This document shows, in pieces, positions 35,746-45,835 of a stretch of DNA of 64,000 bases (the stretch's first letter is position 1; every line of letters starts with the position of its first letter). A model generated the notes under the pieces. It saw only the letters and a program-made list of their open reading frames with translations, did not search any database and was not told where the DNA came from. Source of the DNA: Epiperipatus broadwayi (lineage: Eukaryota; Onychophora; Udeonychophora; Euonychophora; Peripatidae); assembly GCA_028023455.1 (NCBI GenBank), contig JAQFVV010012530.1, positions 2,438,909 through 2,502,908 of the forward strand, written 5' to 3'. The position numbers and the translations under genes were made by a program.

Positions 35746-36307
35746 TTAATCTATCAGTTTTCTATTCATATATGGTTTAAATTCCTTAATGTAAAAATTT
35801 TCCTTTAAAAACCTTTCTTTATAATTATTTACAGTTTCCAAAAGTTCAATTTTGTAATCAGTATGACCAAATTTACACTTATGAAAATAAATTGCAGATT
35901 TCCTATCAGATAAATGTTGTTTTAACCTTGTTTCTAATTTATTCTTAGTATTTCCAATATAAGAAATATTTTTTCCCTCCTTCCAACAATCTAAACATTT
36001 AATAATATATACTCCTTTCATTGCCTCAAGCATGTTAAACTTATCATAATAATTAATCATGTTTTTTTAAATCTTTCTTTTTCTTATATACAGGAAACAA
36101 TTTAATATTAAATTTTTTATTTATTTTTTTACAAATATTTTTAATTCTAATAAAAATATTTTGTGATACTTTAAAACCTATGTATATCTTATCTAATTTT
36201 TTATCTTTATTTTTAATTTTATTCCCTCCTTCAATTTTCTTTTTAATTAAATTTAAATTATATCCCGAAAAATTTTTTTCAGTAATTTTACTAGGATATT
36301 CATTCAA
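35746..36307 (-). pseudogene. Penelope-like element: RT C-terminus and GIY-YIG endonuclease
   Basis: Penelope-like elements encode a reverse transcriptase followed by a GIY-YIG endonuclease. The minus-strand frame 36060-35746 has the endonuclease signature GVYIIKC...ISYIGNT, followed by the conserved LETRLKQHLSDR and CKFGHTDYKIELLE. Just upstream (36307-36053), in an overlapping different frame, the basic segment SGYNLNLIKKKIEGGNK with VSQNIFIRIKNICKK resembles the region between RT and endonuclease. The two pieces are out of frame and the RT core is missing, so the copy is 5'-truncated and broken. The GIY motif is intact as GVY and YIG, so the nuclease part is relatively well preserved. Confidence 0.8.
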
Positions 36308-36559
36308 ATAACATTCCTTTTTTATTAAAACTAGTTCACAAAATTGTATTATATTTACTTGGTATGGGATGAATGATTAAAGAAAAGAAGAAACATTTTT
36401 TCGGATTTTTAAATTTATTGAACAATTAATCTTTTGCTTTATTTTAATACATTCACATACCACTTATTCTTATTTGTAAATTCCTCCTTCAAGTCTTATC
36501 TCTCCCTGACCACCGGGCATATATTGAGAAGAAATTCTAGTGAGGTTATGGAGAGTAAG

Positions 36560-36665
36560 TCGCTTAATGGCAATCTGGAGGAGTAGGTGAGGTTCGAACC
36601 CCCTCAACCTGCATCTCTAGATTGGGTTAAAGCAGCTCTACTTTTCGTACCGTTACAATACTTAT
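36560..36665. repeat. tRNA-like sequence with a palindromic B box
   Basis: GAGGTTCGAACCCCCTC at 36590-36607 contains a perfect B-box core GGTTCGAACC on either strand. A plausible A box, TAAGTCGCTTAATGGC, precedes it on the plus strand. The piece ends at CCGTTACAATA, similar to the end of repeat A. Probably SINE-like; family unknown. Confidence 0.35.
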
Positions 36666-36889
36666 TTGGAAGGTCATGATAGTTCAAGTATCAGAAGAAC
36701 AGATTGAGTTTCAATTTAAATAACTCTTGAGATCATTATTTTATATTTGTGGTAAACTGCTCCAGGGCATATTTAGTTGTAACTTATAATAAATAAAAAT
36801 TGTTTCATATTTGTCTTACATTAGTTTTTTTAAAATCATTAATAATTTTCCACAATATTTTTATACTTGAAATTTTATAAGGTGTACAA

Positions 36890-37060
36890 ATTCTCTGCTT
36901 GGTTGGTGTAATGATGGAATGGCAGACTGGAGCTTAAGATCCATGAATTGTGTGTTCTTTCACTTCTGCCTCCTGAACTTTTCTTATTAATTCCCAAGCA
37001 ATAAAGTTGTTATATTATTGCCATTGTTATTATTATTATTATTATTATTTTTTTTTTTTT
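36890..37060 (+). mobile_element. SINE-like element abutting the NUP214 exon 3 acceptor
   Basis: A tRNA-like start (TGGTGTAATGATGGAATGG, then GATCCATGAATTG), a short body with AATAAAG at 36999-37006, and a microsatellite tail of (TTA)n at 37025-37050 that merges into a T-run. Microsatellite-like tails are common in SINEs. The T-run is followed at once by CAG and exon 3. Confidence 0.5.
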
Positions 37061-37063
37061 CAG

Positions 37064-37278
37064 GTATACGGGTGTTTGAGACAGTAATTATTGAAAATAA
37101 TAATGACAAAGAATCCATGAAAATAGATCTGGAAGATTTTGAAAGTACTGTAATTCCTTTAGAAGGCAGCCCAATTCATATATCTTTAAGTTGCGATGAC
37201 CTTACCCTAAGTGTTTGTTGTGAAACAGAGTATTCTCCTACCTTAAAGCTATTTGATATTAAAACTTTGAATTTTAAG
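37064..37278 (+). CDS. NUP214: NUP214 homologue, coding exon 3 (propeller blades 1-2)
   Basis: This exon starts after a long T-run and CAG, uses phase 1 in and phase 0 out, and ends at AAG before GTATTT. It encodes the strand IRVFETV, an acidic linker (ENNNDKESMKIDLEDFE) and then SPIHISLSCDDLTLSVCC, ending TLKLFDIKTLNFK. The segment PIHHLALSCDNLTLSAC of human NUP214 aligns without gaps to PIHISLSCDDLTLSVCC, and the human FFDVRTF corresponds to LFDIKTL. The local base composition is visibly less A/T-rich than the flanking intron. The acceptor lies directly against the tail of a SINE (36890-37060), so the polypyrimidine tract is probably SINE-derived. Confidence 0.95.
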
Positions 37279-38459
37279 GTATTTGCTATTTTATTTTGTT
37301 GTTAAATTATTTATACATATATCTATTAAAAAAATTATAGTTTAAATTGCAATAAGAATTAATTGTTATTGATTAAATCATACCTTATAGCATGATATTT
37401 GTTTATTATACTTTACCTGTTATTATTAATAATAGATTTTATTTATATCATGGGTTGCCAATCTGGTTTCTGCTACCCACTAGTGGATGCTTAAAGTTTT
37501 CAAATGGGTTGTGAATATTTGCTAGATATTAAAAGAAAAACCATAGATTACTATAGATGTGCAACAGTTATTTAATTTTTTTAGCGGAATTCCTTGTGCC
37601 TTAAATAAATTAATTAATATTTTCAAATTCAAAATAAACTAAATGCATTTTATTTCTTCAAATTGATTTAAATTTGCTACTCACTTTGTATTGTCATATA
37701 TCTACTATACTATTATAATTTTTTTTTTTGTTGTAATTATTTCCATAAGCAATAAATTAAGCTATTCAGGCATTTGTAGGCATTAGGGAAATTATACCAC
37801 ACCATTAGTAAGAATACAAATATGGATGGTTTGTAAAAAAAGGTTATCAACTCCTGATTTATATCATGTATTTCTTAAAGTAATTTTTTAAAATGTTAAG
37901 AAACTTGCTATTTACCAATGTAATATTCAATTCTTTAGTTTATGTAGTATAATATAAACTTATTCACGAAACAACTAAAAATGTTATTTAATTCATAAAT
38001 CAAATTTCTAAAGAATCATTTTAACAAATCCATCACACTTTTGCTTTAATGAAAAATTCATTGGTCAAATAAAAGATTTCCATTCTTATCTAATCTCTTA
38101 GTGAATTAGATTCAATATTATGAAAATGTTAAATTCTTATATTATCAGCAATTTTTGAAATTATTAATCAAGCCATTTTACAATTTCAGTAAATCCATAA
38201 ATAAGTCATTTAGAATTTACCGTTTAAAAATTTGAAAGTCAGATAAAAGTGATTATTTTTTATCTGGCCAGTGAATTGACATCAATGTGAAAGAGGGAAG
38301 TTGTTTACAAATTTGTTAAAATGATTTTTTAGGAGTCCAACCTGTGAATTAGGTAATCTATTTATAGTTATTTGCTTTGTGAATAATTTTATATATTCTA
38401 AACATTACATATTTAATAACTATGCTTTATTTATGGAATTATTAAAATTGCTATAACAT
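37279..38459. other. NUP214 intron, no feature recognised
   Basis: A/T-rich sequence directly after exon 3, with no repeats shared with the rest of the window that I could see. Confidence 0.5.
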
Positions 38460-38625
38460 TATAAAAACAATGCAGCTCCCGCTTTAGTGCTATTTGTTGT
38501 AAACACTAGCAGTTAGCTTTTATTGCAGATTGTAGTACATTTTATTATCTTACCAGTTTTTGGTTTTGCCTAATTTAGAATTCAAAGTTGGAACTAATGC
38601 ACTTCTCTGGCGATTATCTTTAACT
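38460..38625. repeat. Dispersed repeat C, partial copy
   Basis: Contains GCAGCTCCCGCTTTAGTGCT and CAGATTGTAGTACATTT, collinear with 11745-11830. It abuts repeat B copy 2. Confidence 0.55.
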
Positions 38626-39090
38626 CCTTGGGTACTTGTCATATCTCACCTTGCCTTCAAATAATGGACTAGTTCAGATTCCATCTTATCTAGATCGAAG
38701 ATAAATAATGCATAGCCAATGGCAAGAACAGCCCAACAGTCAATGATGCTCACTGATTCTGCTTCCATTAAGGATGGGGATCTGGCAATAAATTGTCTTT
38801 TAGAAGGTAGGATCAGAGAACTATTGTCACAAAGCTAAAGACAGAATCTCCATTCTTCAGTCAGTGGTGGTTAAGCTAAATGGTTGATGCAGTGAGGCAA
38901 GTCTGGCACAAGGCAAGCTATCATAGTATATCTCGAAGGCTGGCAAAATACAGCTGGAAGGCATTAGGAAACTTATAAGGGCAATTGCAGTCTCTTTTTT
39001 TGTAGTTCATTCGAGAACTAGGAGCTATACCTCACCAACAATAGCATGCGGAATATAGCTATTGTAAAATATATTGTAAATATAAATGTA
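38625..39090. repeat. Dispersed repeat B, copy 2 (inverted)
   Basis: Reverse-complement copy of 20045-20620, beginning CCATCTTATCTAGATCG and ending CACCAACAATAGC. Both copies lie in introns of the same gene in opposite orientation, so a transcript could pair over several hundred bases. Confidence 0.75.
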
Positions 39091-39914
39091 TATTTGTTTG
39101 TTTTCATATTCAGTAATAAATATAATATTAGAAATGTAAAATACTGAAATGCAAGAAACTCTAAGGTTTTTGACCTCGCGCCAATCTGTACAGGTTTAAG
39201 ATATGATTCCAGTTTAGAAACTAAATGTTATTATAACCTCAGTTCATTTCTAACTTATGGCTCCATTTTTTTTTTACTCAATATAGAATGTATTTATCAA
39301 TATAATATCACTTGATGTGTTAGCATATGTATGGTCTACTAGATCAGAAAACAGTTCTTGTTTATATCATTCTAGAAATTAAAGAATCAAATAATATTAT
39401 ATTGATGTATGCATTTTTCACTGGGAAAAAAAATGCCTTTGGTTAAAAATGAACGAAGGTTACTGTAATATATAGTTAATAACTTTTGTCAGATCAATGT
39501 AACTATACAAGTAGATCAGCTTGAATCAAAAATCTTGTGGTTTTTTGGGGTTTTTTTAAATTTCAATCTTTTAGTTTGATAATAAACAAGGAATTAAAGT
39601 TGATTGCAATGCATAGTAACATTGGTACCAGTTTAAAATCCTAAATACTCATTGATAAAAGAAAAAAAACCAGAAGCTGGATTGGAGATAAGTATGCACT
39701 ATTTCTGATAATCACTGTTTATTTGATCTTGTTATACTTACAAACTTTTAGTGACTATCTATCATTTTCTTTCACTGCTGAGACAGCAATGATGCGTGGT
39801 GAAGTCATATGATATCCATGTAATATTTTATTGGTTTTATACCATTCCTGGTCCCAGGATAGAGCTGCCTATAATTGTTAAAAAACTAAGGACATCATAA
39901 TATATAGGTACTCA

Positions 39915-40235
39915 ACTGTTTCAGTTCTTTATGACTATACAAGAAAGTTGTCTTGAATTGAAAACATTTGTATGTTTTTCTATTTGGACTGATATCTTCA
40001 CAATTAAAAAGAGAGGTAAATAATGTTTGCTAAAAGGAAGCTGCTTTAGATCCTAAAAGTTCAACTGCACTGTTCCAAAATCCAAAGCTACTCTGATAAA
40101 AGTTATAAGTTTGAAACTAATCTGAGGATATTGGGTAGGACAGCAGAGATTAAGGATTTATTAAACATTATGATCTGGCATCTATTAGTTAATACAGTAG
40201 ATAGCATATCTGTGGTGAAAGAAAAAACTTTTAGT
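39915..40235. repeat. Dispersed repeat E, copy 1
   Basis: About 320 bp, same orientation as 45500-45835. Shared words are GATTGAAAACATTT (with small changes), TTAGATCCTAAA, AAAATCCAAAGCT, AGTTTGAAA and TTGGGTAGGA. Non-coding. Confidence 0.65.
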
Positions 40236-40404
40236 GGCAAGAAAAAGAATTCAAATAGAAACTAAAGTTGCTGTTATTAATAAATATATTTATTTCAAAT
40301 TTAACAGTTTATACTCTGCATAGAATGACTTATAATAAAAGGCAGCCATTTATGTAATTAATATATTACTGAACATCATCTTAAGTAATATGTAATTTGC
40401 TTAT

Positions 40405-40660
40405 ATTGTTTCTAATATATGTAAGTAGAAGGATTTGAACCCAGAATTTTTCAGTCTATTCATCCACCACTCTATCTCAAGCAACTGATATGCATGACCA
40501 CACACATGCAAAAAAGATAGCTGATTCCCAATATACATATTTCATGCAGAACCAGCACTCATCCATTAGGCCAGATCATAATCTCAAACTTTAATGGACA
40601 GGCTTCAAACTTCTCATTCTTCCAACTATTCAACTGTCCAATGCTCAAAGCTCTCGTTGG
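40405..40660. repeat. Single-arm relative of the 6477-7134 palindrome
   Basis: Collinear with the left arm: GGATTTGAACCCAG (B-box-like) at the left, CACACACATG in the middle, TTTAATGGACAGGCTTCAAA at the right. On the minus strand TAGAGTGGTGGATGA followed 20-25 bp later by GGGTTCAAATCC resembles tRNA A and B boxes. The tRNA-like part is at the wrong end for a typical SINE head, so SINE status is uncertain. Confidence 0.55.
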
Positions 40661-41149
40661 AAGTTCACTTAAGTGCTTTTTATTAGCTCATTCATTTAAC
40701 TAAAATGTAAGATGTTGCAATCAAATTCTGAATTGAAATTTTTGACAATGTAAGGCTTACATTGATAAATTCAAGTCATTCTAATTTGCACTTAGTGATA
40801 TTTGGGCTTGGCACAGCTAATAGAGATTTTGTTTTTAAAGTTTATCCAATAAGTTTTATATTGTCAATTAGAATTTGATTATTATATAACATGTTATATC
40901 TTAATTAAATAATGAGCTAATAGAGGACACTTAAAAACACACCTTCCAACACAAAAAGATTACTTAATTCTAAGTTAATAACATATTATTCTCTATATAA
41001 TAATTTATAACATATAGTAATCTTCATACTCAATAAGCCTTAGTTTAAGTCTTATAAAATAATTTTATTTTGCATTATACTTGATAAGGCTATCATTTAG
41101 CTGGTAGTTTTTGAATTTTTGTAGTTACATTAATTGTTATTTTTCCTAG

Positions 41150-41450
41150 CAACTATTTATTTGTCACTTTTTTTTATTATTCATCTTAATGCTAAACATG
41201 CAAAAAGCACATGATTCTGCGTTGGGTACGTCAGGTTTTAAGTTTCGGATTAAGTCCTATATCTGGTGAGCTTATTGTTAAGTTTATAGTATTGGAATTT
41301 TTTTATAGATATGTCAGTTATCACTCTACATAATAATTATTTATCTGTATTTTTTTTTTAAATTTATCTTAATGTGCATAAAGTATCTAATACTGTGTTG
41401 GCTCATCAGGCATAACTCGTATTACATGACAGTAAGATCACTTGAATTGC
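41150..41450. repeat. Two diverged direct copies of a 120-bp segment
   Basis: 41150-41270 and 41325-41445 share an order of landmarks: a T-run, TTTATCTTAATG / TTCATCTTAATG, GTGTTGG / GCGTTGG, and CAGG. Similarity is modest. The shorter segment ATTTGCTTTAATTTCTTTTAAT is repeated at about 41648 and 41770. Confidence 0.4.
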
Positions 41451-42104
41451 TTGTCAATGATATAAAACATATATATTTTTTTGCTTTATTTTTATTTGAT
41501 GTGTTTAATTACAGTAAAGTACCATTATCATTTTTTGTGACGTCTTTTACATATGATAAAATTTGGTAACGTTAAACTTTTTTTTTTTAACATTATTTTA
41601 AAAAAATGTATCACTTAATAAAGGATGCTATATTCCCCCCCCCCCCCATTGCTTTAATTTCTTTTAATGTATATATAATTGCAAAAGTGTGCCACATATT
41701 CAGCATTTTTTTAATATGTCCATAATTACAATAATATGCCCAACTCATTTTGAACAGTTTCATCACTATTTGCTTTAATTTCTTTTAATATGCGCATAAT
41801 TTCAATAGTATGCCCTTGTCATTTCAAACAATATGTGGCCACTACAGTTATAAAATATTTATAATTTACAATAAATAGAACAATATGGTAACTGCAGTTA
41901 TATAATATATTTTTCACATAGGTTAGTATTTTAGTTAATAATCTACATAAATGTTTATTCATTATCATTGATTCTTTTTTTTTTTACATAAGACATACAA
42001 AATGTTGTGACCTAGTTAAAAAGTGATTGATTCTCCAAACTGTCTATAATGTCATCTTTAAATCAATATATAGGTTATGCAGTGACACTTTTAGGTTATT
42101 TGCC

Positions 42105-42427
42105 ACAAAAATGTTAAGACACAAGCATATCTGGTTCGTAAGTTATAACGTGAAATGTGACAATGTGTTTTGTACCTTTGCAGATCATCTTTAGTACTTT
42201 TCCTGCCATTATGAAATCTTGCAGACTATTTGAAAATATTGCAACTCATTATTTCATTGCTATACACAGTTGGAATCATTTCAAATGTTTCAGTAGCAGT
42301 TTTGGTAATTTAAAACAAAATTTAACATTAGCGCACTATATCATTGTGGATTAAGATACGAAACATTTTGTCATATTTGCATATCATAATTCATGATCCA
42401 GACACACCAGTGCCTTAAAATTTTTGT
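42105..42427. repeat. MITE-like element D, copy 2
   Basis: Inverted ends ACAAAAATGTTAAGACACAA and TGCCTTAAAATTTTTGT, continuing inward through a CGTGAAATG.TGAC / GTCATATTTGCATA region. The open frame inside is not conserved in copy 1. Confidence 0.6.
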
Positions 42428-43483
42428 GATGAATAGTTCATTCAGAGATGTCACTGCAAGCAGCTTGGAGTATATTGAAACAAAATTGAAAGTTTGTGCA
42501 TGTTAAATAAACATACTAAATTTGAGAGGTATTTAGTTGCAGAACTTATTAAAATCAGGCATTTCAAAATCAAATAGATTTACTTTGAGCTGGCCTGAAG
42601 CTTTCAAAAATACTACTGTGGTTTGGATGACCTGTAATATGGTATTAGGCTGCTTTTGATACTTAAGAGTAGGAATTCTTGGCTATTAAGTGCATTTGTT
42701 TTATTTTTTGACTTGGTTTTGCTGGCCTTTTTATATTCTTGTTGTGAACTCTATGGTAGATATTTTGATCAAAGATATGTTCAAAAGTTAATCAATTCTA
42801 AATTCATAATCAATATAATTCTCATGATTAGTCTCCGGAATAGCTTAATTTTTGTGTCTGAATATTTTATAGGATGCTGTTTAGAATGCATTATTGATTC
42901 AAATATTTGTTGTTCTGAAACTACTACAGTTCCAATTGTCTCTCATTTAAAAATTGTTCATACCAAATTTGCACTTTAAAATATTTTTAGAAAAATGGTG
43001 ACATATGTTTTATATTTGTCATACATAAAGCTCTTTTTGCAATAATTAATTGACATTAATTCATACTTATCTGATGGCTAGTAAATATATATTTGTTTAA
43101 TTAGAATGGCGTTGAAAGAAGTTTGCGATTAACTGATGATCTTAAAGAACCCAAGCAAGGCAGTAAAGTCTTTTTACTTCTGATTTAAGGCTATGAAACT
43201 TCTTAGAATTTCTTCTCATTTACCTGATAATTCGAAATTGAAACATCAATTGAATTTCCTTGAAGATACATAAATGTGTGTGTGTGAATGTTTTTTTAAA
43301 TAGATATTTACTAGCATAACAAAGAAAATAAATCATGGCTTTTATTCCCAAGATATTGTGGAATTGCTAATCAAGGCAGTGATTGACAGTTGAATATGGG
43401 GAGTATTAAAAATCCTTTGATTGTAGACTCAGCCTTTTTACTTAGACATCTATAATTACAAATCACTTTCAAGTGAAGGAAGA

Positions 43484-44080
43484 TTGTACAAATTGGAAGA
43501 AATGTCTGATGTTAAATGGGAATTTTTTAGACTTCATAAAATTAAAATAGAAGATGAAGAGATAATTGATTTAAATAGTGGACATGCGCTTTACTACAAG
43601 AGCATAAATATTGGAATCACAAATGGAATAGAATTCATTATAAATAAAAAATGGAAAAACAACATTATGGAAATTGATGGTATATACATTAGACGAATGG
43701 CAAGATTAATTATTCAAATTAAGGTTGCCAAATACAGATAATTCAAGTTTATGTTTCAGTGTTGTTCTCATTGTAATGAAAAAGTGTAGAATTTTTTATG
43801 TAGATGTACAAAATGCTTTAGTTCATACCAAATAACATTTTAAAATTATTATGGGAAATAATGCTAAAATTGGAAAACAATTGAAGAAGAAACTGCTATG
43901 GGTAACAGAAATGAGAAAGAACACAGAATTGTGGAATTGGCAGAAAAAGAAAAATTGTATATTATGAATTATTTCCTTGTGGAAAATGTTTAACAGAAAT
44001 GGACGTGGAAATATCCAAATGAAAGTGCAGCAGAATTCAATTATATTTTGACAAACAAAAAATATCTATTTTAAGATTAT
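43484..44080 (+). pseudogene. RTE-like LINE endonuclease domain
   Basis: The best open stretch (43484-43741) gives MSDVKWEFFRLHKIKIEDEE, then GHALYYKS and GITNGIEFIINKKWKNNI and ARLIIQIKVAKYR. After several stops come ETAMGNRNEKEHRIVELAEK, KWTWKYPNE and FNYILTNKK. These are collinear with the LINE endonuclease pattern (E-T-R motif, HGVGFxxNKK, GDFNAKIG, RNERGxRLVEFAE, WTWxSPDGxxRNEIDYI). The E of the active-site ETR is replaced by KIK, and GDFN is lost. Inactive. Confidence 0.78.
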
Positions 44081-44679
44081 AATATATTAATAGGTTTAAC
44101 ACAGAAAGCGATCATCAATTAAAAAGATATAAATTACATGTAAGTGCAAAACTATAGAAGTGAAAACTATTAAAAAATACATTAGCAATAGCCTTCAGAA
44201 ATATTCCAGTGAATTTAAATTTCAACTTTCTAATCTTGCTAAAATATTGACAGACTGGAGATGATTCAAACATAACCGAGATCAAAAAACGATAACTCAT
44301 ACTCATATGAATAGCAACAAAGATTGTTGCTATAAAAAACAGCAATTCACCAATAAATTTTCCCCTGCAACAGTGCAAGTGTGAAAAAAAGAAGGAATAT
44401 GAGAGTATTTAAAAGAGATTGATTAAAAAGAATCGAATATCTTTAGTTTTGTAAAAGCAATTCAAGAAAATATAACTGTGAATTGGAAAGAAAAGTTATA
44501 GAAAATAATAAAAGTTTTAAAAATATAGAACAGCATCTTTTTATCGGAAGAAAAGTTATTTTTTTGGCATTAAGAGTTATAAAAGATGGATCTATTAGTA
44601 AAAAGAAAGTGATATTAGGAAATGTTTGAAAGAGTTTTACAAAGAATTATGTAACAATAAAAGCAAGAAAACAACACGG

Positions 44680-44955
44680 AGGTAAAATTCTCCATACAGT
44701 AGCACCACTCAATGCAAGCCAGGGTAATCAATGGATGCAGAAAGGTTTGTGTATAAAATTTTTGTCTAGTGCCTACTCATCCAATATTTCCAGATTAATT
44801 TGTAGCTTGTGGCTTTCATCAGTGAGGAGCTAGAAATTAGTCTGGGGATATTGGATGAGTAGGCACTAGATAGGGATTTTATACACAAACTTTCTTGCAT
44901 CCATTGATTATTCTGGCTTGCACTGAGTGGCATTATTGTATGGAGAGTTTTACCT
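44680..44955. repeat. Fold-back element, 276 bp, inserted in a LINE
   Basis: Arms of about 125 bp (44680-44808 and 44828-44955) are imperfect reverse complements, with outer ends AGGTAAAA / TTTTACCT. No target duplication is evident. A related segment (GGGGATATTGG...) recurs at 40110-40135 and 45710-45730, which ties it to the dispersed repeat at 39915-40235. Confidence 0.75.
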
Positions 44956-45240
44956 TTGTGTAAACAGCTTATGTAAGCATAAAGAACAGTGATCATGTGA
45001 CATTTAGTGCTTTAACAAGAAAACGAATTAACCACTACATTTTTCCACTTTCTGAATTGCCAAACTTTTTGAATGAAGAGATGAAACATAAAATTAAATC
45101 TATGAAGAGGGGAAAAACTTCAGGAAATGTTGGAGTTATTATTGACATCTTAAAAGGAGGAGAAGGAATAGAAAAATTGTCTACATATCTTTATAAAAAT
45201 GTCTCAGTGATAAAGATGTACCATGTGATTAGGAAAATAG

Positions 45241-45436
45241 TTAAACCAATTAAATATCACCTGATTCCATCATATAGTTTTAGCTTATATTGCTGTTATA
45301 GCAGCATAATTGTCATTCTCTATGCTACTTACAATAAGCTTACAGTGAGTGCATAGAGATAGTGAAAACTATGCTGCTATAATAGCAATATGTAAGTTAA
45401 TGTCGTGATGTAATCAGATAATATTTAATTGGTTTA
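45241..45436. repeat. Fold-back element, 196 bp, inserted in a LINE
   Basis: Arms 45241-45327 and 45348-45436 are reverse complements with outer ends TTAAACCAATTAAATAT / ATATTTAATTGGTTTA. The left end lies against LINE reverse-transcriptase sequence. No coding capacity. Confidence 0.75.
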
Positions 45437-45499
45437 TATCAAATTCAGCCACAGAGTAGAAGTGCACATAGTTAAAAAAAATTAGACACCATAATATTG

Positions 45500-45835
45500 A
45501 GAAATTGAATTGGTTTCAGATTTCTATGATTATGCAAGCAAGTTAGCTTAGATTGAAAACATTTATTTGTTTTTAGATTTGGGCTGATAGTCTGATAGTA
45601 TATTAGAGAAATAAATAGTAGGTTCTGGAAAAAGATTAGATCCTAAAGGTCCAAATACACTACTCTAAAATCCAAAGCTTCTCACTGATGACAACCACAA
45701 GTTTGAAATTAATTTAGGAATGTTGGGTAGGATAGGATTTAATAAGCACTACTAACATCTGTCATCTATTATTAGTTATTAAAACTTATTGTCAGTGGCA
45801 TAGTGATAGAGAAAATTAATAAATATTAATGATAA
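45500..45835. repeat. Dispersed repeat E, copy 2, inserted in a LINE
   Basis: Second copy of the 39915-40235 repeat, lying within reverse-transcriptase coding sequence of the RTE-like LINE at 43440-47060. It is therefore a mobile insertion younger than that LINE. Confidence 0.65.

Larger units (their letters stand above)
35097..36378 (-). mobile_element. 5'-truncated Penelope-like element enclosed by a perfect 47-bp inverted repeat
   Basis: The unit holds the GIY-YIG coding remnant, a poly-A/T-rich 3' region (35450-35650) and a hammerhead-like terminal motif. The sequence at 35097-35143 (AATCATTCATCCCATACC...) recurs as its exact reverse complement at 36332-36378. Penelope insertions often carry inverted or rearranged flanks. 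Whether this repeat is part of the element or a target segment copied in inverted orientation cannot be decided from one copy. Confidence 0.65.

Noticed and set aside
44766-44996. Open frame across a fold-back
   Set aside because: It spans the spacer and one arm of an inverted repeat inserted in a LINE, with no independent coding signal.
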